Origin: Parazoarcus communis
GTDB lineage: Bacteria > Pseudomonadota > Gammaproteobacteria > Burkholderiales > Rhodocyclaceae
Assembly (NCBI RefSeq): GCF_003111665.1
Contig: NZ_CP022188.1
Location: forward strand, 186,001 to 250,000
DNA: 64,000 nucleotides
Reading direction: 5' to 3'
This document shows, piece by piece, positions 18,624-29,612 of the stretch. The position numbers were made by a program, and so were the translations under genes. Numbering within the stretch: position 1 is the first letter of the stretch; each line of letters begins with the position of its first letter. The notes below the pieces were generated by a model. That model saw only the letters and a program-made list of their open reading frames with translations. It was not told where the DNA came from and made no database searches.

Positions 18624-19748
18624 TTACAGACCTAGGATCTGCTTCACGCCCGCGTGGCGCACTTCGCCCGCGTGAGTGAGACAGCATCCGGCCATGACTT
18701 CGTCTTCCCAGTCGAGCGCGAGCGCGCCGTCCTTGATGAAAGGCGAAATGAAGTTGAACAGGTTCTTGGCGTACATCTCCGAGGCATGCACCGGCATGCG
18801 GCTGGTGATGTGGGTGGGACCGATCACGAGCACGTCGTTGATCCACACCTTCTCGCCCGCGACCGTGCCTTCGACGTTGCCGCCGCTCTCGGCGGCCATG
18901 TCGACGACCACCGCACCGGCTTTCATCTTCGCGATCATGTCCGCGCTGATGATGCGCGGGGCCTTCCGGCCCGGGATCGCCGCGGTGGTGATCAGCGCGT
19001 CGCACTGCGCCACGGCCTTGGCCAGGCGTTCGGTCTGCTTGGCTTTCTCTTCGTCGGTGAGTTCGCGCGCATAGCCGCCCGTGCCCGCTGCGGCCACGCC
19101 GGTGTCGACGAACTTGGCGCCGAGCGATTCGATCTGCTCACGAGTTTCGGGGCGCACGTCGTAGGCTTCGACCATGGCTCCGATCCGGCGCGCGGTGGCA
19201 ATCGCCTGCAGCCCGGCCACGCCGGCACCGATCACCAGCACCTTGGCCGGGCGGATGGTGCCCGCGGCGTAGGTGAGCATGGGGAAGAACTTGGGCGAGT
19301 GGTCCGCGGCAATCAGCGCGCACTCGTAGCCGGCCACTGCGGCCTGGCTGGAGAGCGCGTCCATGCTCTGCGAGCGCGAGATGCGCGGCAGCAGTTCGAG
19401 CGCAAAGGCGGTGATCTGCTTCTCCTGCAGCAGCTTCACCCGCTCGGCGTCCGCCCACGGCTGCAGCATGCCCAGCAGCACGCTGCCCGGCTTCATCACC
19501 GCGATCGACTCCGGCGTCGGCGGTTGCACGCACAGCACCACCTCGGCTTCGCCGAACACCGACTGCGCGTCATCGACCACGCTGATCTCGGCAAAGGCAT
19601 CGTCTCGATAATGCGCCGGCACACCTGCGCCGGTCTGCATCATCACATGGGCACCGAGGCCCTGATATTTCTTGACCACATCCGGCACGACCGACAAGCG
19701 TCGTTCTCCATCAATGGTCTCCGCTGGCACTCCGATCAACAGAGGCAT
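18624..19748 (-). CDS. pntAA: NAD(P) transhydrogenase subunit alpha part 1
   Basis: 374-aa soluble dI domain binding NAD(H). It starts MPLLIGVPAETIDGERRLSV and shows alanine-dehydrogenase-like features: RISRSQSMDALSSQA, the NAD-binding fold VLVIGAGVAGLQAIATARRIG, EAYDVRPETREQIESLGA and the RQD-region loop. First gene of the operon with a strong ribosome-binding site (GGGAGGAG) upstream of ATG at 19748. The 266-bp upstream region to the PP2C gene contains TACAAT on the minus strand, but no good -35 partner. Confidence 0.96.
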   Translation of the reverse strand: MPLLIGVPAETIDGERRLSVVPDVVKKYQGLGAHVMMQTGAGVPAHYRDDAFAEISVVDDAQSVFGEAEVVLCVQPPTPESIAVMKPGSVLLGMLQPWADAERVKLLQEKQITAFALELLPRISRSQSMDALSSQAAVAGYECALIAADHSPKFFPMLTYAAGTIRPAKVLVIGAGVAGLQAIATARRIGAMVEAYDVRPETREQIESLGAKFVDTGVAAAGTGGYARELTDEEKAKQTERLAKAVAQCDALITTAAIPGRKAPRIISADMIAKMKAGAVVVDMAAESGGNVEGTVAGEKVWINDVLVIGPTHITSRMPVHASEMYAKNLFNFISPFIKDGALALDWEDEVMAGCCLTHAGEVRHAGVKQILGL

Positions 19749-20014
19749 GGGCGACTCCTCCCTTAGGGATTAAAAAGGCTTAAGGCACGTCGGGCCTTTG
19801 AATTATTGTAGTTTCTCCCTGCCTCACACCATTACGGTGTCTGGCCGACGCTTGTCAGATATTACCGCGTCTCACGTTGGCTGCAACTCTGCCGGCATGA
19901 AACCGGACGGGAATTGGGCGAGACCGGAAGAAAAATGGAGAAATCGGACGCCGAATGGCGGCCCGAAGGCGCGAAGCCGGCACCCCGCTCGGGCGCTCGC
20001 AACGCGCGGACGTC

Positions 20015-20788
20015 TCAGCTGCTCGCTACGGCCGCCACTGCCGGCACTTCGACAAAATTGATGATGGCCAGGGAGATATTGTCTCCATAGCCCTCGGCGC
20101 GAACCCTCGCCTCGTCGATGAGAAACTGCGCAGCCTCACGCGCCTTGCGTGAATGGAGCGCGTCAGCGAGTTCCTGATCGGAGAAATAGGCCCAAAGACC
20201 GTCGGAGCAGATCAGGAAGCTGTCGCCGCCAGCAAGCGATACAGTGCAGCCATGACTGATCTGCGGCAAGCGGTCGCTGCCAAGGCATGACAGCAGTACG
20301 TTGCGCTGCGGGTGATTGAGCGCTGCAGCCTCATCCAGCCTGCCCTTGCGCTGCAGTTCGCCAACCAGCGAATGATCGCTGCTTCGAGCCAGCGGCTTTC
20401 CATCGCGAAAATGATAGAGCCTCGAGTCGCCGCAATGCGCCCAGTAAGCCTGCCCGTCGAAAAGCATGAAGACGACAACCGTGCTGTGCGGATCCTGCTC
20501 GCTGGTAAAGCGGGTCAAGCGGATGACCGTATGCGCTTCATTGATCACGCCGTCCAGCAGATGCTCGGGGGTTTCGTGCCTGGGCGCGAAGGCCTCGAAG
20601 TTCTGCCTCGCCTTGAGCATCACCTGCTCTGCCGCCATGGCGCCGCCACTATGACCGCCCATGCCATCGGCGAGCACGGCCATCATCGTGCCGCGGCGCG
20701 TCGGGTGCGCAAACAGCGCAACGCGATCCTGCTGCTCCTTGCGGTCGCCGATATGACGCGCTACACAGGTTTCGACGGAAATGGGCAT
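20015..20788 (-). CDS. PP2C-family serine/threonine phosphatase
   Basis: 257-aa cytoplasmic Mn/Mg-dependent protein phosphatase of the bacterial Stp1/PrpC/PppA type. Metal-binding motifs are present in order: RKEQQDR near residue 16, VLADGMGGHSGG, HCGDSRLYHF, ICSDGLWAYFSD and GYGDNISLAIINF. There is no transmembrane segment or added regulatory domain. A partner kinase or FHA protein is not next to it. The neighbouring pnt and glc operons run in the same direction but are separated by intergenic gaps, so it is probably a monocistronic gene; its target is unknown. Confidence 0.92.
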   Translation of the reverse strand: MPISVETCVARHIGDRKEQQDRVALFAHPTRRGTMMAVLADGMGGHSGGAMAAEQVMLKARQNFEAFAPRHETPEHLLDGVINEAHTVIRLTRFTSEQDPHSTVVVFMLFDGQAYWAHCGDSRLYHFRDGKPLARSSDHSLVGELQRKGRLDEAAALNHPQRNVLLSCLGSDRLPQISHGCTVSLAGGDSFLICSDGLWAYFSDQELADALHSRKAREAAQFLIDEARVRAEGYGDNISLAIINFVEVPAVAAVASS

Positions 20789-20880
20789 GACAAGGCTGGC
20801 TACAACGAAGGTCGCAATGATAGCAATGACTGCCCACGCTGGGGCGTCATTGCCAGGCTGAAGCCACGCTTACTGCAAAC

Positions 20881-20900
20881 ACCGTGACGAAAATCACGGC
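20881..20900 (-). terminator. Hairpin downstream of glcF
   Basis: CCGTGA and TCACGG form a 6-bp stem with a six-base loop between glcF and the PP2C gene. On the minus strand it is followed by GTGTTTG, so it is at best a weak intrinsic terminator for the glc operon. Confidence 0.45.
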
Positions 20901-20936
20901 CTCAGTTGTGTTTTATGCGCTTGTCACAGCAAAAGA

Positions 20937-22181
20937 TCAAGCCGGAAATCCGTTCAGCCGTGAATCGACAAGCTCGATCCAGTGCCGCACCGGGGTCTGC
21001 GTTCCGGCCTGCAAATGTGTGATGCAGCCGATGTTTGCCGACGCAATCGTGCCCGCCCCGCCTTCGCACAGGGCCGCCAGCTTGTTATCACGCAGCGTGT
21101 GCGAGAGCTCGGGTTGCAGGAGTGAGTAGGTGCCGGCCGAACCGCAGCAAAGATGGGCGTCGCGCACCGGCGTCAGATCATAGCCCGCAGCGTCCAGCAG
21201 TCGTTCAACGCCGCCACGCAACTTGAGGCCGTGCTGCAGCGAACAGGGCGCATGCCATGCCAGCGACGTGCGCCTGTTGCCCTTGGCGGCGAGCAGACGC
21301 GCCAGATCATCGATCTCGGCAACGACGACCTCGCTGATATCGCGCGTCAACTCACTCACCTTTCGTGCCTTTTCGGCATATGCAGGATCGTTGCGCAGAA
21401 TGTGCCCGTAATCCTTGACCTGGGAGCCGCATCCAGACGCTGTCATGACGATGGCTTCGATATCGCCGGCCTCAATCACCGGCCACCATGCGTCGATATT
21501 GCGCTTCATGTCCGCCTTGCCACCTTCGTGATCGTTGAGGTGGTGGCGCACCGCGCCGCAGCAACCTGCGCCCGGCGCCTCCTTCAGCGAAATGCCGAGC
21601 GTATCCAGCACCCGCGCCGCCGCCGCGTTGATCGAAGGGGCCATCGAGGGCTGCACGCAACCGGCCAGGGTCAGCATGCGCCGGCCATGACGTGCGCGCG
21701 GCCAAGGGCCTGCTGGTCGCGCGAGCGGAACCTTGTCCTTGAGTGTCTCCGGCAATATCCCACGCACCATCCGCCCGGCCTTCATCGCCGCGCCGAACAA
21801 ACCTGCTCGCGGCACGAACTCGCGCAAGGCCCAGCGTACAGCACGATCGGCACCACGACGTGGCACCTTGGCCTCGACCACATGACGGCCGATATCGACC
21901 AGGCGTCCGTACTGCACCCCCGACGGACAGGTCGACTCGCAAGACCGGCACGTCAGGCAGCGATCGAGATGCTGGCGGGTCTTCTCGGTCGGTTCGTGAC
22001 CTTCCAGCACCTGTTTGATCAGGTAAATGCGACCACGCGGGCCGTCGAGCTCATCGCCGAGCAACTGGTAAGTCGGGCAGGTGGCGGTACAGAAACCACA
22101 ATGCACGCAGTTGCGCAGGATTTCGTCGGCCTCGCGTCCATCGGGCGTATCGCGAATAAAGTCGGCAAGCTGGGTCTGCAT
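20937..22181 (-). CDS. glcF: Glycolate oxidase iron-sulfur subunit GlcF
   Basis: 414-aa electron-transfer subunit of glycolate dehydrogenase. ATG at 22181 (MQTQLADFIRDTPDG) was chosen; an open frame continues upstream inside glcE. Two [4Fe-4S] ferredoxin motifs are visible: CVHCGFCTATCP (Cys 25, 28, 31, 35) and CLTCRSCESTCP (Cys 76, 79, 82, 86). Two CCG domains follow (PGAGCCGAVRHHLNDHEGG and DAHLCCGSAGTYS). It starts 2 bp after the glcE stop. GlcDEF oxidises glycolate to glyoxylate and passes electrons to the respiratory chain. Confidence 0.96.
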   Translation of the reverse strand: MQTQLADFIRDTPDGREADEILRNCVHCGFCTATCPTYQLLGDELDGPRGRIYLIKQVLEGHEPTEKTRQHLDRCLTCRSCESTCPSGVQYGRLVDIGRHVVEAKVPRRGADRAVRWALREFVPRAGLFGAAMKAGRMVRGILPETLKDKVPLARPAGPWPRARHGRRMLTLAGCVQPSMAPSINAAAARVLDTLGISLKEAPGAGCCGAVRHHLNDHEGGKADMKRNIDAWWPVIEAGDIEAIVMTASGCGSQVKDYGHILRNDPAYAEKARKVSELTRDISEVVVAEIDDLARLLAAKGNRRTSLAWHAPCSLQHGLKLRGGVERLLDAAGYDLTPVRDAHLCCGSAGTYSLLQPELSHTLRDNKLAALCEGGAGTIASANIGCITHLQAGTQTPVRHWIELVDSRLNGFPA

Positions 22182-22183
22182 GC

Positions 22184-23254
22184 TCAGATTCCTTGGTAGA
22201 GCCGGCCGGGGTTGAGAATCCCCGCGGGATCGAAGGCAGCCTTCAGGCGCCGGTGGATGGTCAGCAAGGGTGCATCGAGCGGCGTGAACACTTCGCTCTT
22301 GCGATCGCCACCACGGAACAGCGTTGCATGCCCGCCGAGTGCCGCTGCGCGCGCGCGGATGGCTTCCGCAGGTGCATCCGAACAGAGCCAGCGCTGCGCC
22401 CCGCCCCATTCGATCAGCTGCGTACCCGCAAGCTGCAGCGGTTCGGCAACGCTTGGCAGCGACAGCCGCCACAAGGGCGACTCAGCACCGTCGGCAAAGT
22501 AGTCACACTGCTGCTCACGCAAACCCTGCCAGAACGCCGCGGCAGTCTGCTCACCGAGTGTCTCGCCGCCGAGCCGGGCGCATGCCGCGCGCACTGCCGC
22601 TTCTGCGCCGGAAAGACGCAAGGTGAGCACACCGTCCTCCCAGGCCGAAGCGGACACAGGCAAGGGCTGACCACCCCATTCGTTGAGCTGGTCGATGGCC
22701 CTGGCCTCGTCGAGCGCGAAACGCAGGGTCTGCTCCGCCACCGGGCGGGGCAGGACCTTGAGCGACACTTCAAGGATGACGCCCAAGGTACCCAGACTGC
22801 CCGCGATCAATCGCGATACGTCGTAGCCTGCGACGTTCTTCATCACCTGCCCGCCGAAGGACATCACTTCGCCGCGACCGTCGACAATTTTTACACCCAG
22901 CATGAAGTCGCGAACCGCGCCTGCCGACGCCCGCCTCGGCCCCGACAGGCCGGCTGCAACGCAACCTGCAAGCGTTGCGCCTGTGCCGAAATGCGGCGGC
23001 TCGAAGGCCAGAAACTGATTCTGCTCGGCAAGCACAGCCTCCAGCTCGGCAAGCGGCGTACCGCCACGCGCAGTCACCACCAGTTCGGTCGGCTCGTAGC
23101 TGACAATGCCGCTGTTTTCCGCAACATTCAACACTTCGCCGTGCGCTTCGCGCCCCACAAAGCGCTTGCTGCCGCCGCCCTCGATACATAGCGGCGTGCC
23201 ACTGGCAGCCGCCCCCCGAATCCGCTCGGCCCAGGCCGAAACCAAGTCACTCAT
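22184..23254 (-). CDS. glcE: Glycolate oxidase FAD-binding subunit GlcE
   Basis: 356-aa PCMH-type FAD-binding subunit. The FAD-binding domain includes EGGGSKRFVGR, PLAELEAVLAEQNQFLAFEPP (cited in part: LAELEAVLAEQNQFL), GATLAGCVAAGLSGPRRAS and VMKNVAGYDVSRL; the C-terminal section ends AAFDPAGILNPGRLYQGI, typical of GlcD/GlcE. Its start codon overlaps the stop of an upstream small ORF (ATGA) and its stop lies 2 bp from glcF, so translation of the operon is tightly coupled. Confidence 0.95.
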   Translation of the reverse strand: MSDLVSAWAERIRGAAASGTPLCIEGGGSKRFVGREAHGEVLNVAENSGIVSYEPTELVVTARGGTPLAELEAVLAEQNQFLAFEPPHFGTGATLAGCVAAGLSGPRRASAGAVRDFMLGVKIVDGRGEVMSFGGQVMKNVAGYDVSRLIAGSLGTLGVILEVSLKVLPRPVAEQTLRFALDEARAIDQLNEWGGQPLPVSASAWEDGVLTLRLSGAEAAVRAACARLGGETLGEQTAAAFWQGLREQQCDYFADGAESPLWRLSLPSVAEPLQLAGTQLIEWGGAQRWLCSDAPAEAIRARAAALGGHATLFRGGDRKSEVFTPLDAPLLTIHRRLKAAFDPAGILNPGRLYQGI

Positions 23255-23385
23255 CGCTCATCCACCTTGTCTTTAGTCTTGTGCTCCGGGCCGCGCCCGA
23301 TGCGAGCACGCAGCGTCAGCCACGCACCGATCAGGGACAGCACCGGCACCGCAACGAACAGAAACTGTATCCAGCCCTTGTCCAC
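23251..23385 (-). CDS. Small single-span membrane protein between glcD and glcE
   Basis: A 44-codon frame starting at GTG 23385, 12 bp after the glcD stop, and ending in ATGA overlap with glcE. The product starts VDKGWIQFLFVAVPVLSLIG, a hydrophobic helix of about 18 residues, followed by a basic stretch WLTLRARIGRG and a charged tail (PEHKTKDKVDER). I do not recognise the family. The exact stop-start overlap with glcE and the absence of other space make a real gene likely. A possible role is anchoring the GlcDEF complex at the membrane; this is inference. The Shine-Dalgarno (GGG, weak) is poor. Confidence 0.6.
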   Translation of the reverse strand: MDKGWIQFLFVAVPVLSLIGAWLTLRARIGRGPEHKTKDKVDER

Positions 23386-23397
23386 GCTGAGTCGCCC

Positions 23398-24906
23398 TCA
23401 GAAGCGCGGCAGTTCCGGATGCGGCAACTCGCCGCCCTTGACGTGCATGCGCCCGTACTCGGCACAGCGGTTCAGGGTCGGAATCGCCTTGCCAGGATTG
23501 AGCAGGCCCGCGGGGTCGAATGCCGCCTTGACACGGAAGAACTGATGCAATTCGGTGCGCTTGAACTGCGAGCACATCTGGTTGATCTTCTCGATGCCCA
23601 CCCCATGCTCGCCGGTGATGGTGCCGCCGAGGGTGACCGAAAGCTCGAGGATCTCGGCGCCGAACGCCTCCGCGCGATGGAGCTCGCCTTCCTGATTGGC
23701 ATCGAACAGGATCAGCGGGTGCAGGTTGCCGTCACCCGCATGAAAGACGTTGATGCAGCGCAGTGCATAACGTGTCTCCATGTCCTGTATCGCGCTCAGC
23801 ATCTCGCCCAGGCGCTTGCGCGGAATCGTGCCGTCCATGCAGTAATAGTCGGGGGAGATGCGGCCGGCAGCCGGGAACGCGGCTTTGCGTCCGGCCCAGA
23901 AGCGCATCCGCTCGGCTTCGTCACGCGACACCCGGATCTCGGTTGCGCCGCTGTGTTCGAGCACCGCACGGACGCGGGCAATCTCTTCGGCCACCTCCTC
24001 CGGCGTACCGTCGGACTCGCACAGCAGGATGGCCTTGGCATCCAAGGGATAGCCGGCCCGCACGAATTCCTCGACCGCAGCAGTCGCCGCCTGATCCATC
24101 ATCTCCAGCCCCGCCGGAATGATGCCGGCGGCAATGATCGCGGCCACCGCGTCGCCGGCGCGAATGACGTCGTCGAATGCTGCGAGCACGCACTGCGCCA
24201 GTTGCGGCTTGGGCGTGAGCTTGACCGTCACCTCGGTAACCACCGCCAACATGCCCTCGGAGCCGGTGATGAGCGCGAGCAGGTCATAACCGGGCGCGTC
24301 GAGTGCATGGTTGCCGAGTTCGACCACCTCGCCATCGATCGTGACACCGCGTACGCGGAGCAAGTTGTGCACGGTGAGACCGTACTTCAGACAATGCACG
24401 CCGCCCGAATTTTCGGCCACATTGCCGCCGATCGAGCACGCAATCTGCGAGGAGGGGTCGGGCGCGTAATACAGGCCGTGCGGCGCGGCGGCCTCTGAGA
24501 TGGCCAGGTTGCGTACCCCGGGTTGCACGACCGCGGTACGGGCATGCGGATCCAGCTTGAGAATGCGATTGAATCGCGCCAGCGACAGCAGCACACCCTG
24601 GGTATGCGGCAACGCGCCGCCCGACAGCCCGGTGCCCGCGCCACGCGCCACTACCGGCACACCGAGCTCGGAACACGCCTTGAGAATCGCGACGACCTGC
24701 GCCTCGGTTGTGGGCAGCGCCACGACCAGGGGTAGCGCACGATAGGCAGCAAGGCCGTCGCACTCATAGGGCCGCAGATCCTCGCTTTCGTACATCAACG
24801 CACCCGGCGGAAGCACGCGCGCCAGTGCTTCGACCACCCGGGCCTTGTCGACCGCGGAGAAATCCGCTTCCTGCTCGCCGAGGGCGATGTCCTCATTCAG
24901 ATTCAT
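23398..24906 (-). CDS. glcD: Glycolate oxidase subunit GlcD (FAD-linked)
   Basis: 502-aa catalytic flavoprotein subunit. FAD-binding region: ELGVPVVARGAGTGLSGGAL, then SIGGNVAENSGGVHCLKYG; the C-terminal FAD-linked oxidase domain has VFHAGDGNLHPLILFD and GTITGEHGVGIEKI, and ends KAAFDPAGLLNPGKAIPT. Length matches E. coli GlcD (499 aa). It is the second gene of the operon: the start overlaps the stop of the GntR regulator by 4 bp. Confidence 0.97.
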   Translation of the reverse strand: MNLNEDIALGEQEADFSAVDKARVVEALARVLPPGALMYESEDLRPYECDGLAAYRALPLVVALPTTEAQVVAILKACSELGVPVVARGAGTGLSGGALPHTQGVLLSLARFNRILKLDPHARTAVVQPGVRNLAISEAAAPHGLYYAPDPSSQIACSIGGNVAENSGGVHCLKYGLTVHNLLRVRGVTIDGEVVELGNHALDAPGYDLLALITGSEGMLAVVTEVTVKLTPKPQLAQCVLAAFDDVIRAGDAVAAIIAAGIIPAGLEMMDQAATAAVEEFVRAGYPLDAKAILLCESDGTPEEVAEEIARVRAVLEHSGATEIRVSRDEAERMRFWAGRKAAFPAAGRISPDYYCMDGTIPRKRLGEMLSAIQDMETRYALRCINVFHAGDGNLHPLILFDANQEGELHRAEAFGAEILELSVTLGGTITGEHGVGIEKINQMCSQFKRTELHQFFRVKAAFDPAGLLNPGKAIPTLNRCAEYGRMHVKGGELPHPELPRF

Positions 24907-25688
24907 GCTGTCTCTCCATGCTTTCCCGCCCGATTGAACGCACTTTCGATCCGATTCTCATGCCGTGCGACGACACCCAGACGGCAGGCTGCCGCACCGA
25001 GATGAGCTCTTGCCGCCTCGCCCGCGGCCAGTGCATCGCCGAGCTTGATTGCTGCAAAAATACGCCGGTGCTCCGCCTGCGCATTGGCGGCACGACCTGC
25101 GCGATGCCCCTCCTCACTCCACGTTGGCAGGCGTGATGCAGAAAACTGCCGCCCCATGTAGGTCAGGAAGCGCTCCAGCTGACGATTGCCGGATGCGGCG
25201 GCGACGGCCACATGAAAAGCGTCATCCGCCGACGCGCCGCCCTCGCCCCGCTGCAGGGCTCGGTCCATCTCATCGAGCGCAGCCGCGATCCGCGACAGGC
25301 TCTCCGGGGTGCGACGCTGCGCGGCCAACTCCGCAGCACCACTCTCGACCATCGCACGCAGCTCGAACGTATCCGCCACATCCGCTTCAGCAGGCACCGA
25401 CTCACGCACAAGCCGAAAACTGCTTTCCCCCGGCACCGCAGCAACGAAGGCGCCAAGGCCCTGCCGCGTTTCCACACAGCCTTCGGCCTTGAGCCGGGAG
25501 ATCGCCTCGCGCACGACCGCGCGACTGACCCCGAAACGTTCGCACAACAGTTTTTCGGTAGGCAGCTGCGTGCCGGGCACAAGACCCAGCTCACCAATCC
25601 ACGCTTCGATCTCGCGTGAAACGGTGTCGCTCAGCCGCGGAGGCCGGTTCAGCGGGCGCCGGATAGAGGTTGTCAACTTGTCAGACAT
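24903..25688 (-). CDS. GntR/FadR-family regulator of the glycolate operon
   Basis: 261-aa repressor/activator. The winged helix region is VPGTQLPTEKLLCERFGVSR followed by AVVREAISRLKAEGCVETRQGLGAFVA (given in parts). The all-helical C-terminal FCD domain contains FELRAMVESGAAELAAQRR and DDAFHVAVAAASGNRQL, where metal-binding Asp/His residues are expected. It is GlcC/LldR-like. Unlike E. coli glcC, which is divergent from glcD, this gene is the first member of the operon and overlaps glcD by ATGA, so it probably regulates its own transcription. Effector (glycolate or a related hydroxyacid) is inferred. Confidence 0.9.
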   Translation of the reverse strand: MSDKLTTSIRRPLNRPPRLSDTVSREIEAWIGELGLVPGTQLPTEKLLCERFGVSRAVVREAISRLKAEGCVETRQGLGAFVAAVPGESSFRLVRESVPAEADVADTFELRAMVESGAAELAAQRRTPESLSRIAAALDEMDRALQRGEGGASADDAFHVAVAAASGNRQLERFLTYMGRQFSASRLPTWSEEGHRAGRAANAQAEHRRIFAAIKLGDALAAGEAARAHLGAAACRLGVVARHENRIESAFNRAGKHGETA

Positions 25689-25848
25689 GTTGCGAATGAT
25701 AGCGCAGCAGTGCCCGCAGACGATTGGGGTTTTCCCGATCCCCCTGCCTCCACCGGCGTGCCGCAGCAGCGCTTAGTGTGCGACACGTCTGGCACGCTTC
25801 CCTCAGCATTTGCTAATATTCGCCCTCGATTCTTGTCCGGGCAACGCC

Positions 25849-27558
25849 ATGACCACTCGCGCCTCTGCAGCGCGGCTCCTGCCCTTTTTGGCCTGGCCCG
25901 GCCAGTGGGCCAAGCACGGCATTCGCGGCGACCTCATTGCCGGCCTCACGGTTGCACTGGTCATGGTGCCGCAGTCGCTCGCCTACGCGCAGCTCGGCTC
26001 GCTCCCGCCCTACATCGGCCTCTACGCGGCCTTGCTGCCCGCTCTCGTTGGCGCGCTCTTTGGCTCCTGCGGCCAGCTTTCCACCGGGCCGGTCGCCCTG
26101 ACTTCACTGCTGACCGGTGCAAGCCTGTTGCCGCTCGCAAGTCCTGATACGCCCGAGTTCCTTGCGCTGGCAGTCCTGCTGGCGCTGATGTCCGGTCTCA
26201 TCCAGCTCGCCCTCGGCGTGCTGCGCCTGGGCTGGCTACTCAACCTGCTGTCACATCCGGTTCTGATGGGTTTCATCAACGCCGCTGCGCTGGTGATCTG
26301 CATGTCACAGCTCCCCCCCCTGGTCGGGGTCAAGCTGCACAACGGCGGTCAGTTTCTTGCAGACTTTCTGAACGCACTCGGCGAGGCGGGCAACATTCAC
26401 CTTCAATCAGCCTCCTTTGGCATCGGCGCGCTCATATCCCTGACACTTCTGCGCCGCCTGGCACCACGCCTGCCCGGCGTGTTGATCGTTGTCGGCACCA
26501 GCATTGCCCTGTCGGCGTGGCTGGAGTTTGCTGCCCAGGGCGGCGCAGTGGTGGGTGCAATTCCTGCCGGACTCCCGCCGCTGTCGATACCCGACATCAG
26601 AACGGACGCCATGGTCACCTTGCTGCCCACCGCCTTCGTGATCGCCCTCGTCAGTTTCATGGAGGCCGCCTCGAGCGCCAAGGTCATCTCCGGCAAACTG
26701 AGGGAGCCGTGGGACCAGAATCAGGAGCTCATCGGACAGGGCCTGTCGAAGCTCGCCTCGGCATTCACCGGCAGCCTCCCGACCAGCGCCTCGTTCTCCC
26801 GCTCCGCTCTCAGTTTCAACAACGGCGCGCGCACCGGCCTGTCCGCACTGGTCACGGTCGCCGTGGTCGTGGCGACCCTGATCTTCTTCACGCCGCTGCT
26901 TTGGCATCTGCCCAAGCCCGTGCTGGCTGCGGTCATTCTTCAGGCCGTGTTCAACCTGCTTGATTTCAGAGCCCTTAAGAAAGCCTGGCAGGCAAACCGT
27001 GACGATGGCGTTGCGGCAGCCCTCACCTTTGTCGCCACGCTTTCCTTCGCCCCCAACATTCAGAACGGCATCCTGACCGGCCTGCTGCTGTCGCTGTCGC
27101 TGATGGTCTACCGCAGCATGACGCCGCGCGTCGCGCTGCTGGGGCTGCACGCCGATGGCACCTATCGCGACCTCGAACGCTTTGACCTCTCCCACCCCCA
27201 TCCGCATGTCGTCGTCCTGCGCTTCGACAGCCCGCTGAGCTTCGTCACTGCAGCTACCTTCGAGGACGCCACCCTGCAGGCTGCCCGCGCCCAACCGGAT
27301 GTGCGCACCGTGCTGATCTCGGGCGCAGGCATCAACGACATCGATGCCACCGGCCTGCACATGCTCACAGCCCTGGTCGACCGCTTTGCGCTTCAGGGCC
27401 AGGCACTCGCCTTCTGCGGACTCAAGAAACAGGTCATCGACGCCATGCAACGCGACGGCCTGTGGCCTCGAATCGCGCCCCACGCGGCCTACCGCACCGA
27501 ACAGCAGGCGCTGGACCAGCTGCTCCAGGACGCGCCCGAGCGATTACGCACTGATTAA
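25849..27558 (+). CDS. SulP-family anion transporter with STAS domain
   Basis: 569-aa SLC26/SulP transporter. About 12 hydrophobic segments span residues 20-430, starting with the SulP signature [20 protein letters not shown], then [20 protein letters not shown] and [20 protein letters not shown]. The C-terminal STAS domain (about 450-560) contains [19 protein letters not shown]. Substrate may be sulfate, bicarbonate or a dicarboxylate; the sequence alone does not decide. ATG at 25849 ([16 protein letters not shown]) is preferred over one 39 bp upstream. It is divergent from the glycolate operon. Confidence 0.93.
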   Translation: MTTRASAARLLPFLAWPGQWAKHGIRGDLIAGLTVALVMVPQSLAYAQLGSLPPYIGLYAALLPALVGALFGSCGQLSTGPVALTSLLTGASLLPLASPDTPEFLALAVLLALMSGLIQLALGVLRLGWLLNLLSHPVLMGFINAAALVICMSQLPPLVGVKLHNGGQFLADFLNALGEAGNIHLQSASFGIGALISLTLLRRLAPRLPGVLIVVGTSIALSAWLEFAAQGGAVVGAIPAGLPPLSIPDIRTDAMVTLLPTAFVIALVSFMEAASSAKVISGKLREPWDQNQELIGQGLSKLASAFTGSLPTSASFSRSALSFNNGARTGLSALVTVAVVVATLIFFTPLLWHLPKPVLAAVILQAVFNLLDFRALKKAWQANRDDGVAAALTFVATLSFAPNIQNGILTGLLLSLSLMVYRSMTPRVALLGLHADGTYRDLERFDLSHPHPHVVVLRFDSPLSFVTAATFEDATLQAARAQPDVRTVLISGAGINDIDATGLHMLTALVDRFALQGQALAFCGLKKQVIDAMQRDGLWPRIAPHAAYRTEQQALDQLLQDAPERLRTD

Positions 27559-27560
27559 TA

Positions 27561-27589
27561 TTGACTTTTCCCTGCGCACGCAATACAGT
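27561..27589 (+). promoter_or_regulatory. Sigma-70 promoter of rplU-rpmA
   Basis: TTGACT (27561-27566) and TACAGT (27584-27589) with a 17-bp spacer, 39 bp before the rplU start codon and just after the sulP stop. Four or five of six bases match in each hexamer. Confidence 0.75.
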
Positions 27590-27628
27590 ACCCGACTCTT
27601 TGCAAAAACCATCAATCGGAGCAACTCC

Positions 27629-27940
27629 ATGTACGCGGTGATAAAAACCGGTGGCAAGCAGTATCGCGTCGTCGCCGGCGAAAAGATCAAGGTAGAACAG
27701 ATACCGGCCGACGTGGGTTCCCAAATCACCATCGACCAGATTCTCATGGTCGGCGAAGGCGAGGCCGTCAAGATCGGCACGCCGGTGGTTTCCGGAGCTT
27801 CCGTCACGGCTTCCGTGGTGTCCCACGGTCGTCACGACAAAATCAAGATTTTCAAGATGCGCCGCCGTAAGCACTTCCAGAAGCACCAGGGGCATCGTCA
27901 GAACTACACCGAAATCCGCATCGACGCGATTTCGGCCTGA
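27629..27940 (+). CDS. rplU: 50S ribosomal protein L21
   Basis: 103 aa, the standard length. It begins [20 protein letters not shown] and ends with the signature [20 protein letters not shown]. It binds 23S rRNA. A longer frame upstream overlaps the sulP tail and is not used; ATG at 27629 follows CGGAG. Followed 18 bp later by rpmA, the universal arrangement. Confidence 0.99.
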   Translation: MYAVIKTGGKQYRVVAGEKIKVEQIPADVGSQITIDQILMVGEGEAVKIGTPVVSGASVTASVVSHGRHDKIKIFKMRRRKHFQKHQGHRQNYTEIRIDAISA

Positions 27941-27958
27941 GCCAGGAGGTAAGTCGAC

Positions 27959-28228
27959 ATGGCACATAAAAAAGCTGGCGGTAGTTCCCGTAACGGCCGC
28001 GACTCAGAATCGAAACGACTCGGCGTAAAGCGCTACGGTGGTCAGTTCGTACTCGCAGGCAACATCATTGTTCGTCAGCGTGGCACCGAATACCACCCGG
28101 GCGACAACGTCGGCATCGGCAAGGATCACACCCTTTTCGCACTGACCAACGGCACCGTCAAGTTCATGGTGAAGGGCCCCGCCCGTCGCCGTACCGTGAC
28201 GATTCTGCCTGAGGCAGCCGAGGCCTGA
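27959..28228 (+). CDS. rpmA: 50S ribosomal protein L27
   Basis: 89 aa. Starts [20 protein letters not shown] and contains [19 protein letters not shown], both diagnostic. The N-terminus lies near the peptidyl-transferase centre; there is no Firmicutes-type cleavable leader. Ribosome-binding site AGGAGGT is strong. A terminator follows, so obgE has separate or read-through expression. Confidence 0.99.
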   Translation: MAHKKAGGSSRNGRDSESKRLGVKRYGGQFVLAGNIIVRQRGTEYHPGDNVGIGKDHTLFALTNGTVKFMVKGPARRRTVTILPEAAEA

Positions 28229-29587
<1,359 letters not shown>

Positions 29588-29612
29588 CACTGCACCCAGG
29601 CAGTCGAACACC

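Noticed and set aside
25790..25814. TGGCACG followed by TTGCT upstream of the SulP gene, resembling a sigma-54 promoter
   Set aside because: GG and GC are about 20 bp apart instead of 10, so the elements cannot form a -24/-12 promoter.
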